Shown here piece by piece: positions 55,101 through 64,000 of a stretch of 64,000 nucleotides of DNA. This stretch comes from Heligmosomoides polygyrus polygyrus (Eukaryota; Nematoda; Chromadorea; Rhabditida; Heligmosomidae). The notes under the pieces are model-generated. The model did no database searches and was not told the DNA's origin. It saw only the letters and a list, made by a program, of their open reading frames with translations. Positions within the stretch are counted from its first letter, which is position 1; each line of letters starts with the position of its first letter. A program made the translations under genes and the position numbers. The stretch is taken from contig OX377202.1 of assembly GCA_947396885.1 (NCBI GenBank), forward strand, positions 4,340,001 through 4,404,000, written 5' to 3'.

Positions 55101-58100
55101 TGATAGATTGTAATTTAACTCCGGCCACACGAAGCCTAAGTGCACTTTTTTAGTTTTATAGCTAAAAGCACGCTTGACGTTTCCGCTTCTAAACGTCTTG
55201 TACGAATCCCATGAAGGGACTACCCTATGAGGGGGCATTCCACTTTGACTCCTCGGCAGCGACGACAAAGTTGAAAGTAAATTACTTTACAAGCAGCGGC
55301 TCGAAAAAACGTACGAGAGTACCTTACTTTGAATTTGAAGTTCTCATTCCGGTTGAAGCCACACTGCTTACGTTTCTTTAGCTTTTCTAGCAGTGTCTTC
55401 CACACCCCATCCTCCACACCCCATATTCGAGTATTAGATACATATATTTATCTATTTATTTATTACATGGCTAAAATCCATATGAAGAACAATGCAATTA
55501 GGAACGGTATAGAATAACATCCATATCAAATGGCAAACGAACAATGCCAAACAAGAAGAAGAATTAGAAAGAGCATGCAATGACAGATATCCAGAGATAA
55601 TTGAAGAACAGAAGGAGAAGAAGCCAGGAGGGGCTCTGTCGCAAGACTACGTTATGTCCTAGAAATATTTATGAATCGACTCGCATTCGTAAAAATGGTT
55701 TCAGCTTGGATGGAATAACTGTATTTTTGCCAAGCTTCATGTAATCCGAACCTGCTCTATTAACAAAAAAAAACATGTCGAATTGAGGATTTTGCAATAT
55801 TTAATAAAAGTTTCTGTGCTCCACCTCGGGTTCTAGATGGTCTCACCATGAAGAAGTCACGTTTATTGAGTCCACAGAAACTTCTCTTCTTTTTCACAAC
55901 AGAAGCGATTGTATTCTGGAACGCACTTTGACGTGACAAAAAACGGATTCTCTATGACAACCGACGACGTTCAGGTGAATGGTTGGACAGCGACGAAGGT
56001 CCGAAGCATTTCCCAAAGTCGGCATTGCACCAAAGAAAGGTCCTAAAGCTGCTCGGTGGATGGCAGCCGGTTTGATCCACCACAGCTTCCTGGCTCTGGT
56101 TGAGCACATTACAGCGAAGTAACTCGACAAAATGCACCAAAAGTTTCATTGAATTTACCCGCCACTGATCAGAAAAGGTGTAATCCTACTCTTTGGCAAA
56201 GTCCGACGTGGGCTTTATTGATGACTATAAAACAGCCGATTTCGACTGTCCTCCATACTCAACAGATCTCTGTCCGCCAGACTTTTTAAGCATCTCGACA
56301 CTCGACATCTGCTCTAGAAGTGCTTCAGAAACCAAGATAGTACAGGATGATTTCATCGTCTCCACAACTTCGGAATTTTGCTGCTGAAATATCTAAACTG
56401 CACTGTTTCTCGTTGGCAGAAATGTATCTATTCCTTTGTTAATGACGGCGATTGAAAAGCTTTCTTTGGAGTGAGTTACAGTTTTCGAAGTAGTTGCATC
56501 AGAGTGACCATTATTTCTGCACCACACTAACACTAGAGAAATAGAAGTGAAAAAAGCACGCTTCCATTTTTTTCGGCACTTCGTCTGTGAGAGAGGTGAA
56601 ATAAAGATGTGTAATTTTGGATGTCGGATATTTAGTAGACCTTTCTCATACAAACTGTTACTTTTCAAGCATCTCGACACTTTTCTGCGCGAGAAATGCA
56701 TCCGAAAGCAAAGCAGTATAGAAACGGCATTCGACGATTTCGCCGCCTTTAGAACTTCGGGGCCCGAATTCGTTAACGCGGCCGGAGCTAAATCTTCTTC
56801 TTCTTCAGCGTTTGTCCCGCTTAGTTGCAGGGTCCGCTTTCCTGGAATGTTGGCGCCACTTTTCCCGATCAAATGCCTGATCAGGGTGCAACCTAGCCAC
56901 CTTCAAGTCCTGACGCAACGTATCAAGCCACCGCTGTTTTGGTCGCCCTCGTGGCCGCCTACCAGCCACATCAAGGATAAGACCATTCTTTCGGACAGTG
57001 TCATTATTTGCGCGAAGGACGTGGCCGTACCATCGCAGACAAGCTTCACGCATCTTCTCAAATATCGAGGTGACACCGAACCTCTGCTGTATGGAGTCGT
57101 TGCGTACTCGATCCAAACGCGTAACTCCGGCCGTCCACCGCAGCATCTTCGTTTCCATTACGCTGGGCGCCTTTCAATTTCTTTGGTAACGGGCCAGCAC
57201 TCAGCTCCGTAAATAGCTACAGGTCGGACGACTGCTCTGTAGATCTTCGACTTTAGGCGCTCTGGTATCTTCTTGTCGCAGGCACTCCCGTCAGAAAGCG
57301 CCATTTGGACCACGCTGCGTTCACGCGTGAGTTGGCTTCAACGAGTAAACCGCCATCGGACGCGATTGCTGATCCCAAGACTTGAATACCGAAGTACGTG
57401 GCAGCTCAATGCCATTTACCTTAATGGAGGTGGACTCATTTTCGTCAGTGGACTCAGCGGCCGGAGCTAAATAATAATAATAATAATTTATTACGACCAT
57501 TTAAGATAGCCGCAAAACAGCATATTGTTAACGCATTAAATGAGAACAGATCATTTACATCAGAACATGGTATAACATACGGGCGCGTGTAGCGCAATCG
57601 GAGGAGGCGCCGGCTGTCGCGTGCACCCGATACCAGGTTCTTGGTTTGGATTTCCCACCCAACCAACCAAACATTCCATTACTTCGGGGTCGGCGAATTG
57701 GTACCAGACTTGTCTTGGAAGGATAGAGCGCTGACTTGCTCATCGGCTGCAGACCGCAAGTCATTGTACGGCCAAATACGCATTCAAGTCGTCTCCACGA
57801 ATCGAAGTAGAATGCGTGGCGAATCCCAAAAGGGATTGAGTAACGCCGTCCTTTATCCTTTATCCTTTATGGTATAACATAACAGTGCAAAACAGAAAAA
57901 ATAGGAAATGGTTGTTTAAATGTCTTGTCTCTCTAGTGTGAAGTAACGCCTCCTCCGCTAGTCTTTTGAAACGTTTCTAATTTTCACGTGAAGGAGTTAT
58001 TTTATTATGTAAACTTAGATATTTGTAACCTGCCCTAACCATAAAGAACTGAGCCCTTAGTTTGGATTTTGGTCGAGGGAACCAGATTTTCAGCAGAGTC

Positions 58101-61100
58101 CCTCTTGTTCTAGACATTCTGAGTTTGTAAAACTTAGGAGAGTTCAACAGTACTTATTCCGGCTATCATTTTAAATACGCAACAGACGTCATTTGCCTGT
58201 CTTCTTGAAGACAGAGTAGAGATCTCAAAAAACTTGTTTCTAATTGTTGATCTTGGAATGCCGGTATAGAAGAAACCGTTGTATCGCAAAATAACCTTCT
58301 TTGTAAAGTTATTTTGCACTCGTTCAATCAACAACCGATCTTTCTTCTTGTGAGGGGAACACACTGTTGTTCCACACTCTACGATAGGCCTGACATATGT
58401 TTTATATGCTCTCATTAAAATAGACTTATTTGTAGTGCTAAGTCCCTTGAATATTTGGTAGGTTCTAACATTTGCTTTGTTACAAAATCCCGATTTACCT
58501 CGACGACCACCTAGCCGCCACTTTCCGGGGACTTACCTCTGCTTCTGATTCATGACAGCCAAAGCAAGGGTTTTGCTCCGCTGCCAGGGAAAGATTGCAT
58601 TGGCTCAGAAATTAGCAGCGGAGCGAAACCCTGGCTATGGAGGTAAATGTTCCCCGACGCACTGGCGAGGTAGCGTTTACCTCGAAGTTTACCTCTGGTT
58701 TTCCAATCGCGCGTAAGTGGGGAGGTAGGCTTTGCACTCACCTGCCGGTAAGTCATTCATGAATCCGGGCACAGAATATTGCGCTTCTGAAATAATTTTC
58801 TTTGAGCGAGTTGTAGCATTTCAAAGCAAACTCTTCAAACCCGCCATCATTTTTGCATCACCATTGTAATAACGTGCTTGTTCGCAATTCTGCAGCAAAA
58901 AGCGAGTTGCCAGATCCAAGTAACTAGACAATACTCAAACCGCAGGGGCAGCCGACTTACATAGGAAACGACGTGCACTTTCTGTTCAGGAAATCACAGG
59001 GCTGAAAGTACGGATGAAAAATTGTTATTGCTCGGGTCAAAATGGGTACCTTTCATTCGGCGTTCGATTTTGTCTCCTCAAAACACCTTCCAGGGAGCGC
59101 ATCTAAGCAAACAATACGGAGTCGCAGGTAAAGATTTCTAGTTAACTTTAGGTTGCTGCTCTCTGCCCTCCTACAACAACTATGAGGCGCTACCGGTATC
59201 AAACCTTTGTCCTCCCGGAGAAAAAGGACCTCCTGGAGAGAAGGGGTAAGATTTCAGAGTTTTGTCCGGAAATGAACTCAAATCAAATATTCTAGCAATG
59301 TTACGTTTCAGAATCGACGGTGAGCCAGGCAGGCACGGAAGTCCTGGCTATGACGGGGAACCAGCACGTCCGCTAGAGTCCTACAGAGGATCTTCATCCT
59401 CGGAGGAAATAGGTATTTGTCCTCCCTGCCCTCCAGGACCGCCAGGACCACCGGGGCCAAAAGGCCCAGTTGGGTACGGCGGGTATCGTGGTGTGCGGGG
59501 AGCACCAGGTAATCCTGGACTTCACGGCCTCCCTGGACCAATGGGTCCAACAGGCGGCATGGGAAGAAGAGGCCGGCCTGGGAGAAGAGGCAGCAGAGGA
59601 GCAAGGTTTTGATAGATTTTCGAAGGCATTCGACAAGGAGTACTTTTCGTCACCTTGTTTTAGAGGTGCTGATGCTGTCAAGGCCACCCGGGGCAAGCCT
59701 GGATTTCCTGGTCCTCCAGGACCTATGGGAGGTTAGTTGGCTACTTTCACTTTTTTGTCCAAAAGGGTGGCTGAAAGAAAATGTTAGCAGCATTCATGCT
59801 TCTGATGTAGCAATGAAACCAATTTCTATATAGGATAAGGATAAAGGACGGCGTTACTCAATCCCTTTTGGAATGCGCCACCGCATTCTACTTCTACGGG
59901 ATGTCGTGGAGGCGACATGAATGCGTATTTGGCCACACAATGACTTGCGGTGGCCAGCCGATGAACAAGTCAGCGCTTTATCCTTCCCAGACAAGTCTGG
60001 TACCAATTCACCGACCCCGGAGGGATGGAAGGCTTGGTTGGCCTGGGCGGAAAATCCGAACCAGGAACCTGGTATCGGGTGCACGCGACAGTCGCGCCTC
60101 CTCCGACTGCGCTACACGCGCCCTCATTTCTATATAAATTCGTTAAAAAGCTGGGATAGATAAATGTGACAAGTAAGCTATGATAAGGGAATGTGATTTG
60201 AGGATGGTAAATGCTGGATCTATCCTAGTTAAAAAGCCTGGGATAGATAAATGTGACAAGTAAGCTATGATAAGGGAATGTGATTTGAGGATGGTAAATG
60301 CTGGATCTATCCTAGTCTGAGGCGGGGGGGGGAGGCCTGTGATGTTTCGCCTCTCCATCCCATTGCTTAAATTCGACCCACTGCTTCACCTACTACCAGA
60401 TGATACGATGGCGCATATGGTGTCGCATCGTAGGATGCTGGACGCGACTCTTACCCTAGCGCTGCCCCTCCCGACTAGGACAGATCCCTTCTTTCTTTCC
60501 ACCCTTATAGTGGTAAAAAGTAGCTTATAGTATATTATAAAAATGAATAGAGATCTATCCTAGTCGGAGGGGGTGGGTAGTAGACTTGAGCTCGATTAAT
60601 CGGGCCGAATAATTGTTCGAAAAAACCATTATTCGAACACGTTCGAAATCGACTTTCGCGAAAAACCATTATTCGAAGATTGTTCGAAATCTACTTTTAC
60701 GAAAAACCATTATGCGAACATTGTTCGAAATCGACTTTCGCGGAAAACCATTACTCGAAGATTGTTCGAAATCGAAGATAGGAAGACGTTGTTTGAAAAT
60801 CTCTAATTGAATTATTCAGTTGTCTTTATAAGTTCAACCCTTTTCATCCACAACTGTGGTTTTGTTCTGTATTCTTTCGGTTCTCTGTGGAACGTGCCTT
60901 CGACATCGAGTTATTCGATTGTTCGATTTCCGAATATGGCGAAAAATCGAGTTATTCGATTGTTCGATTTTCGAATACGGCGAGAAATCGAGTTATTCGA
61001 TTGTTCGATTTTCGAACACGGCGAAAAATCGAGTTATTCGATTGTTCGATTTTCGAAGACAGCGAAAAATCGAGCTATTCGATTGTTCGACTTTCGAAAA

Positions 61101-61680
61101 TTTCAAAAAATCAAGTTATTCGATTGTTCGACTTAAAAAAATTGTCGAAAAGCTCAACTCTAGTGGGTAGGGATACGGTGTTTTCTACTCACAATTTTTT
61201 CCTTCCTTAAAGTTGTCCAAGAGCTTCACTCGCTGCCTCCTGATATTGACGGCTCTTGGACAAATTCAAATGAGGTGGCGGTGAGGTGTGATAGTGCACA
61301 CACACGACATAGACACAACTGTCACCTTATGGTTGCCCCTTCCTACTAGGATAGATCCGAAGTGCTCAATAGCACCGAAGTCCACAATATTACCTCCGTC
61401 TGTCACCAAAAAAACCTACATATACCTGATTGTATTGCAATTCATCATTTAATTGTTTGCTACAATAGCACTAGGACTCAATCTAATTGTCTTGCCTTCG
61501 AGTTGCGGCATTCAGAAGTCCTTTAGCCCCAAATGATTCACGTGAAGTTTGTACAACTCGAAGGTGCTACATTGTTAATGTAACTGTGTTTCAGTGCCTG
61601 GACCACGTGGCATCGGTGGAGCGCCCGGCAATTTTGGACCCCCGGGCAAGCCTGGTCCCGTAGGACAACCCGGAGCACCG
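51998..61680 (+). CDS. Cuticle collagen, multi-exon, 3' end not resolved
   Basis: Secreted structural protein of the nematode cuticle. Exons: 51998-52147, 52684-52803, 52976-53341, probably 59094-59127, 59152-59245, 59312-59605, 59664-59731, 61595-61680. Seen: an N-terminal cuticle-collagen domain with one hydrophobic anchor (residues about 9-32) and QSWRATRD; a linker of about 122 residues rich in Pro/Ser/Thr and ending APQYGYAY; a Cys-rich turn ([14 protein letters not shown]); then Gly-X-Y blocks with two interruptions, one containing ICPPCPP. Phases from 59152 onward agree exactly. The join from 53341 to 59152 is uncertain: intron 59128-59151 would be only 24 bases, so 59094-59127 may be wrong. 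A possible last exon is 63784-63867. Introns contain SINEs, MITEs and LINE fragments. Confidence 0.82.
52216..52570 (+). mobile_element. SINE-A copy, diverged, with an insertion
   Basis: Head GTGTGGTAGCGCACTCGG and B box TTGGTTCGGGTTTC. The 3' end (GAAAGTAGAATGGCGCTTCC) resumes near 52505 after about 130 unrelated bases. Collagen intron 1. Confidence 0.7.
52684..52803 (+). CDS. Collagen exon 2 (rest of N-terminal domain)
   Basis: 40 codons starting [18 protein letters not shown] and ending EIGQDMK. Acceptor GATTTTCAG. The donor GTTGGC is weak. The frame stays open through the next intron, so intron retention cannot be excluded. Confidence 0.8.
52976..53341 (+). CDS. Collagen exon 3 (non-collagenous linker)
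   Basis: 122 codons in phase. [15 protein letters not shown] has an N-glycosylation sequon (N-I-S). Later: [16 protein letters not shown] and [10 protein letters not shown]. Unusually long for this gene family. The exon end at GTGACA is inferred. Confidence 0.7.
53390..53526. mobile_element. Harbinger-like MITE
   Basis: GCCCCGTTTATACTTCCGAC and, reversed at the right end, GGCCTCATTTATACTTCGAC; both continue GCCGAGCGAC. The ends resemble the MITE at 8022. Flanked by TTAA/ATAA-type bases. Collagen intron 3. Confidence 0.65.
53527..54540. repeat. GC-rich cluster of CGTCGC-containing inverted repeats
   Basis: Repeats part of the preceding MITE (GATCAATGTGGCCACCATAC) and then about 900 bases rich in CGTCGC/GCGACG words. 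CGCGCTGCGACAGCGACACG near the left resembles the reverse of CGCCGCGCTGTCGCAG near the right. Probably nested or expanded MITEs. The open frames here are compositional. Confidence 0.5.
54721..55008 (+). mobile_element. SINE-A copy, full length
   Basis: Head GTGTAGCGCAGTCGGAGG, tail TTTATCCTTTATCC. TAATAGTGTA (54709-54718) and TAATAGATGTA (from 55010) are a likely, slightly altered TSD. Collagen intron 3. Confidence 0.9.
55815..56392 (+). pseudogene. Mariner transposase fossil, catalytic half
   Basis: With several frameshifts and stops the + strand reads [50 protein letters not shown], then [12 protein letters not shown]. These are ordered mariner segments. The second catalytic Asp block (normally L-L-H-D-N) reads LLFGKV, so it is lost. 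Dead element. Confidence 0.82.
56540..56777 (+). pseudogene. Second mariner C-terminal fragment
   Basis: [20 protein letters not shown], then [15 protein letters not shown], the usual mariner C-terminal order. It overlaps in content with the end of the preceding fossil, so a second copy or a local duplication is present. Confidence 0.7.
56794..57456 (-). mobile_element. 5'-truncated RTE LINE with 16-bp TSD
   Basis: GCGGCCGGAGCTAAAT at 56778-56793 and 57457-57472. The minus strand encodes an RTE C-terminus: [61 protein letters not shown]. The 3' end is a GAAGAAGAA tail. It inserted at the end of the mariner fragment. Related to, but not the same subfamily as, the LINE at 44 kb. Confidence 0.92.
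57580..57868 (+). mobile_element. SINE-A copy, full length with 13-bp TSD
   Basis: ATGGTATAACATA at 57567-57579 and 57869-57881. The tail has three TTTATCC-like units. Young copy, close to the family consensus. Confidence 0.94.
58010..58500 (-). pseudogene. CR1-like LINE RT fragment
   Basis: Minus strand: [20 protein letters not shown], then [12 protein letters not shown], then [16 protein letters not shown], then (frame shifted) [20 protein letters not shown]. This is the thumb/C-terminal part of a jockey/CR1-clade reverse transcriptase, including the Y-x-R-P-I-x-E and V-Q-x-x-F-T motifs. No catalytic domain remains. Confidence 0.8.
58560..58640. repeat. Small inverted repeat
   Basis: AGGGTTTTGCTCCGCTGC near 58567 is inverted as GCAGCGGAGCGAAACCCT near 58616. 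Possibly the core of a decayed MITE spanning about 58488-58770. Confidence 0.5.
59152..59245 (+). CDS. Collagen exon, Cys-rich turn and first Gly-X-Y
   Basis: [20 protein letters not shown] then [11 protein letters not shown]. Ends in phase 2 at GTAAGA. Confidence 0.88.
59312..59605 (+). CDS. Collagen exon, main Gly-X-Y block
   Basis: 98 codons. [15 protein letters not shown], then an interruption ([16 protein letters not shown]), the Cys pair ICPPC, then uninterrupted Gly-X-Y to GRRGSRGAR. Acceptor CGTTTCAG; donor GTTTTG is weak but keeps phase. Confidence 0.9.
59664..59731 (+). CDS. Collagen exon, short Gly-X-Y block
   Basis: [20 protein letters not shown] then MG. AVKATR is a brief break in the repeat. 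Phase 1 at GTTAGT. Confidence 0.88.
59833..60125 (-). mobile_element. SINE-A copy, full length with 11-bp TSD
   Basis: ATTTCTATATA at 59822-59832 and 60126-60136. Close to consensus. In the collagen intron after 59731. Confidence 0.94.
60142..60316. repeat. 86-bp tandem duplication, two copies
   Basis: The unit starting GTTAAAAAGCTGGGATAGAT at 60142 is repeated at 60228, near identical. It was formed recently. Confidence 0.9.
60610..60780. repeat. Minisatellite, period about 49
   Basis: Units of TTCGAAATCGACTTTCGCG plus AAAAACCATTATTCGAA, about three and a half copies. Confidence 0.75.
60908..61136. repeat. 41-bp minisatellite, about 5.6 copies
   Basis: Units start CGAGTTATTCGATTGTTCGA and end GGCGAAAAAT. 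Because 41 is not a multiple of three and the unit lacks stops, all three + frames are open, giving false-looking proteins of about 105 residues. Confidence 0.92.
61290..61365. repeat. Relative of the 34750 unit
   Basis: CACACACACGACATAG...CCCTTCCTACTAGGATAGATC aligns with 34750-34810. Both loci lie next to TTCGAATA-rich arrays. Confidence 0.55.
61595..61680 (+). CDS. Collagen exon, last clear Gly-X-Y block
   Basis: [20 protein letters not shown] then GPVGQPGAP. Ends in phase 0; the donor GTTCGT is weak. Read-through would give a 25-residue non-collagen tail and a stop, the alternative end of the protein. Confidence 0.85.
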
Positions 61681-62204
61681 GTTCGTTGCTTTAAGAAAAA
61701 TTTGAGCTTGGCATTCAGCATTCTCTGCAATTCGTTGAAGTTATTGTTAGGTGCTTGAACGGTTATACAGAGTTAAACAGAACGTTGTCTTTAGACGTCA
61801 ATTCCACGCGCCCTGCTCTGAAGCTACACCTAATTAAAACGTGCAGAGTCACTGCATTCAAAAAAAATTATATGACCTCTCTGACACGAATGGAAAGGTA
61901 TAGTTATTCGATCCGATTGGATGTCAAGAGTACAAACAGATCGTCCTCTGCCTACGTATAGCAATCTTTTTGGGAAGCTCTATCCCATAAATCGGTAAAT
62001 TCAGCCTCAGTTGCTCGCTTCAAATAGTAAAATGCTCTGCACGTTTCGAAACGTACCCGCACTTCGCTTCAAGGATACTAATTAATTTTGAGATTTTCCG
62101 TCGGGATGTGTTCGCATTGAATTGTATGATAATGTAGAAGTGTAAGGCTTACAAAATTAAGCCAATATTTGGAAGCACATCCGCAGGGAATGCTAATTCC
62201 TAAA
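61681..62204. other. Collagen intron or 3' flank, nothing distinct
   Basis: No further Gly-X-Y coding sequence is visible. Confidence 0.4.
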
Positions 62205-62990
62205 CTCGGCGTTCACTCAATGTCGCGGACGTGATCGCTCCTCGGTTCCGTGTCTGGCAGGGATGCACTGTTACCACGGTGGCTTGTCGATGAGGCGCCA
62301 TTGATCGACCTTGGAGCATGGGGAAATCTGTGACGTCAGCACCATCGATCGGCGCTCGCCGCCTCTCTCGACTTGCGCACGCCGCACTCGACGTCCTGCG
62401 CTCCGCGACAAGGTGTGCCGACCTCGCGCTCCCTTTCAGATGGCTGCCCTCGGCCCTGTTATTCACTACGTCCGTACTACGGGTAGGAGCACCGAAAGAG
62501 CTGCAAGGTGTAGTGAGCGCTACGTTCATCTCCAGGCCCTCATGAATACCAATCACTACGGCCATGGAGAGTGCCCCCTCTCCTCTCTCTTCCATCGCTA
62601 CGGATGTCGTATGCGTTCTTACTACGGATAGAAATGAATGGAGTGTCCTATGTTCTTTCGGAGGAACCGAATGAGTCCCTTACTATCGAGATGGATATAT
62701 TGCTGTGGGCATAGGGTTTTCTGAATAGGGTTTTCCCTGTGGCGTCGGGGAGACAAGAAGCCGGGTGGCGAGAGGCAAAGGGAAGGGGCCGTCCGGACGT
62801 CTAGAGAACCATCAATGCGATGTAGGCCATACGAAATCGACGCGTCATTACGCGGGGTCCCCTTTTTCCCACGGGCTAGATGACAGTTGCGTGACCCTCG
62901 GATGCCCGTGTTGCGACACAGAGCAAGGACGGAGGATCATCTCTATCTGCCGGCCACCGATCACAACACTCGAGAAATGCATGGCGTCTG
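62205..62990 (+). repeat. GC-rich repeat family B copy
   Basis: Contains ACGGTGGCTTGTCGATGAGG, TGACGTCAGCACCATCGATC, CGACGTCCTGCGCTCCGCGAC and later GTGACCCTCGGATGCCCGTG, in the order seen at 13445-14325. Confidence 0.62.
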
Positions 62991-64000
62991 ATGCTGCCAC
63001 TACGAGGAGCCTCACAGTGATGTTTTAAACGTTGATCAAGGAAAAGGAGGCTAGTGGATTTGTTCTAATTAAAAATTTATAGTAAAAAGTCTCATGTTCC
63101 TATCTACACTGCCTTCAAACGAACTTTTCCTAAGACCTTTTGTGTACTCCCGCTATGCCGCTACTATTGAGCGACCAGCTGCCACTGCTTGTAGCAGGTG
63201 CCCGTAGTTTCATCCGACCATATAGCCTTCCATATGGTTTGCACCGACATATTATAGTATCATTTCGTGCAGTGCATAGCGAAAATGACAGTCACGAAAA
63301 GGAGAGTATTCGCTATGAACCCTAGTCCTGTTTTTATCTAAATGGGAAACAGCATAGTGTTTTTCATTTCTAATGGTATCAAGTGATCTAGCGTTTCTAT
63401 TTTCTACTATTGTTCGCTGACTGACCGTTCTTTTGCTGACTTCTCTTCACATAAACTTTGCTGTCGTCCACGCTGAAGTTTTTCTGTGGCAGTTTCACGC
63501 TCACGTTCGTTTATTCGTTTCATTTTATTGCTACGTTCACTATATTTTTCAAAGTTTCAATGATGAGCTGGTTGGGCGCTGTTTTCCTGTTAAAGGACAT
63601 GTCGGTTCTCCAATGGGAAAATTGTGTCTTAACGGCTTAACGGCTTGAAAATGCAACCAGAGAAGCAGTATGTTTAAAAAAATACTCGAATGTTAGCAAA
63701 CTGCAAGAGTAAAGAAAAATGTGAACAAAAACTGACGAGTTGGGGTAAGCTGTGGGCTATTCTGCAATATTCTCCATCTTCAGAATTCAATGGAGTATAC
63801 TAGATCCGACCGAGACGACGCAATACGTGCGTCGACGTCGTCGTGCAAATCCGCGGAGGGGGTCTGACGCACCTCCAACATAGATGCGAACGAACGCAGA
63901 GGGCAAGTATCCAAGCGATGTCACACTGCCTATCAAAACAACAATAAACCACCATGAGGTTATTCTTCATGCGGTAGCAAAAAGACACGGGATTTGCACG
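62991..64000. other. No confirmed gene; possible last collagen exon 63784-63867
   Basis: After TCTCCATCTTCAG (ends 63783) an open frame in the right phase reads NSMEYTRSDRDDAIRASTSS then CKSAEGV and TGA. It has one Cys but no Gly-X-Y, so the link is only possible. Confidence 0.25.

Noticed and set aside
60807..61210. Three overlapping + frames of about 105 residues as a small gene
   Set aside because: They are produced by the 41-bp minisatellite, which is open in every + frame.
1..64000. CRISPR arrays, operons or bacterial genes
   Set aside because: No regularly spaced identical repeats with unique spacers and no prokaryotic gene structure; the window is eukaryotic.

Overview
The window looks like nuclear DNA of a nematode, most likely a clade V parasite of the strongylid/hookworm type (inference). 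The evidence is a cuticle collagen gene, a nematode-type myosuppressin/FMRFamide-like receptor with consensus-style acceptors (TTTCAG), acceptor-like sites a few bases before both start codons (as expected for spliced-leader trans-splicing), RTE-type LINEs, mariner remnants and abundant tRNA-derived SINEs. There are no bacterial operons. One 200-base run of N (12984-13183) marks an assembly gap.

Only two protein-coding host genes can be supported, both on the + strand. (1) 15179-40599: an eight-exon class A neuropeptide GPCR of the DMSR (myosuppressin-receptor-related) type, about 382 residues, with a 14.5-kb first intron. All splice phases join. A tRNA-Tyr(GUA) gene with its own 10-nt intron lies in intron 3 at 30529-30611. 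(2) 51998 to at least 61680: a cuticle collagen with the N-terminal membrane-anchor domain, a long non-collagenous linker and Gly-X-Y exons; its 3' end is unresolved.

The rest is mostly repeats. About 20 copies of one tRNA-derived SINE (SINE-A, about 290 bp, tail of TTTATCC units) occur, several with clear 11-13 bp target-site duplications (TSDs); one is nested in another SINE, and one is split by a 3-kb RTE LINE with an 18-bp TSD whose 5' end is a tRNA-like sequence. A second tRNA-like family (SINE-B) occurs as near-perfect foldbacks. A 1.2-kb palindrome at 19801-20985 consists of two opposed 3' ends of a Penelope-like element, each with a hammerhead-ribozyme-like motif. Other elements are an internally deleted mariner with intact inverted ends, a mariner fossil interrupted by a truncated RTE, CR1-like LINE tails, Harbinger-like MITEs, an 855-bp foldback element with 8-bp TSD, and a MITE family (six copies) that carries paired CCAAT/ATTGG motifs.

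Region by region: 1-15 kb intergenic repeats and the gap; 15-40.6 kb the GPCR with repeat-filled introns; 40.6-51.4 kb intergenic, dominated by SINEs and the nested LINE; 51.4-64 kb a GC-rich repeat, the collagen gene and its repeat-filled introns.
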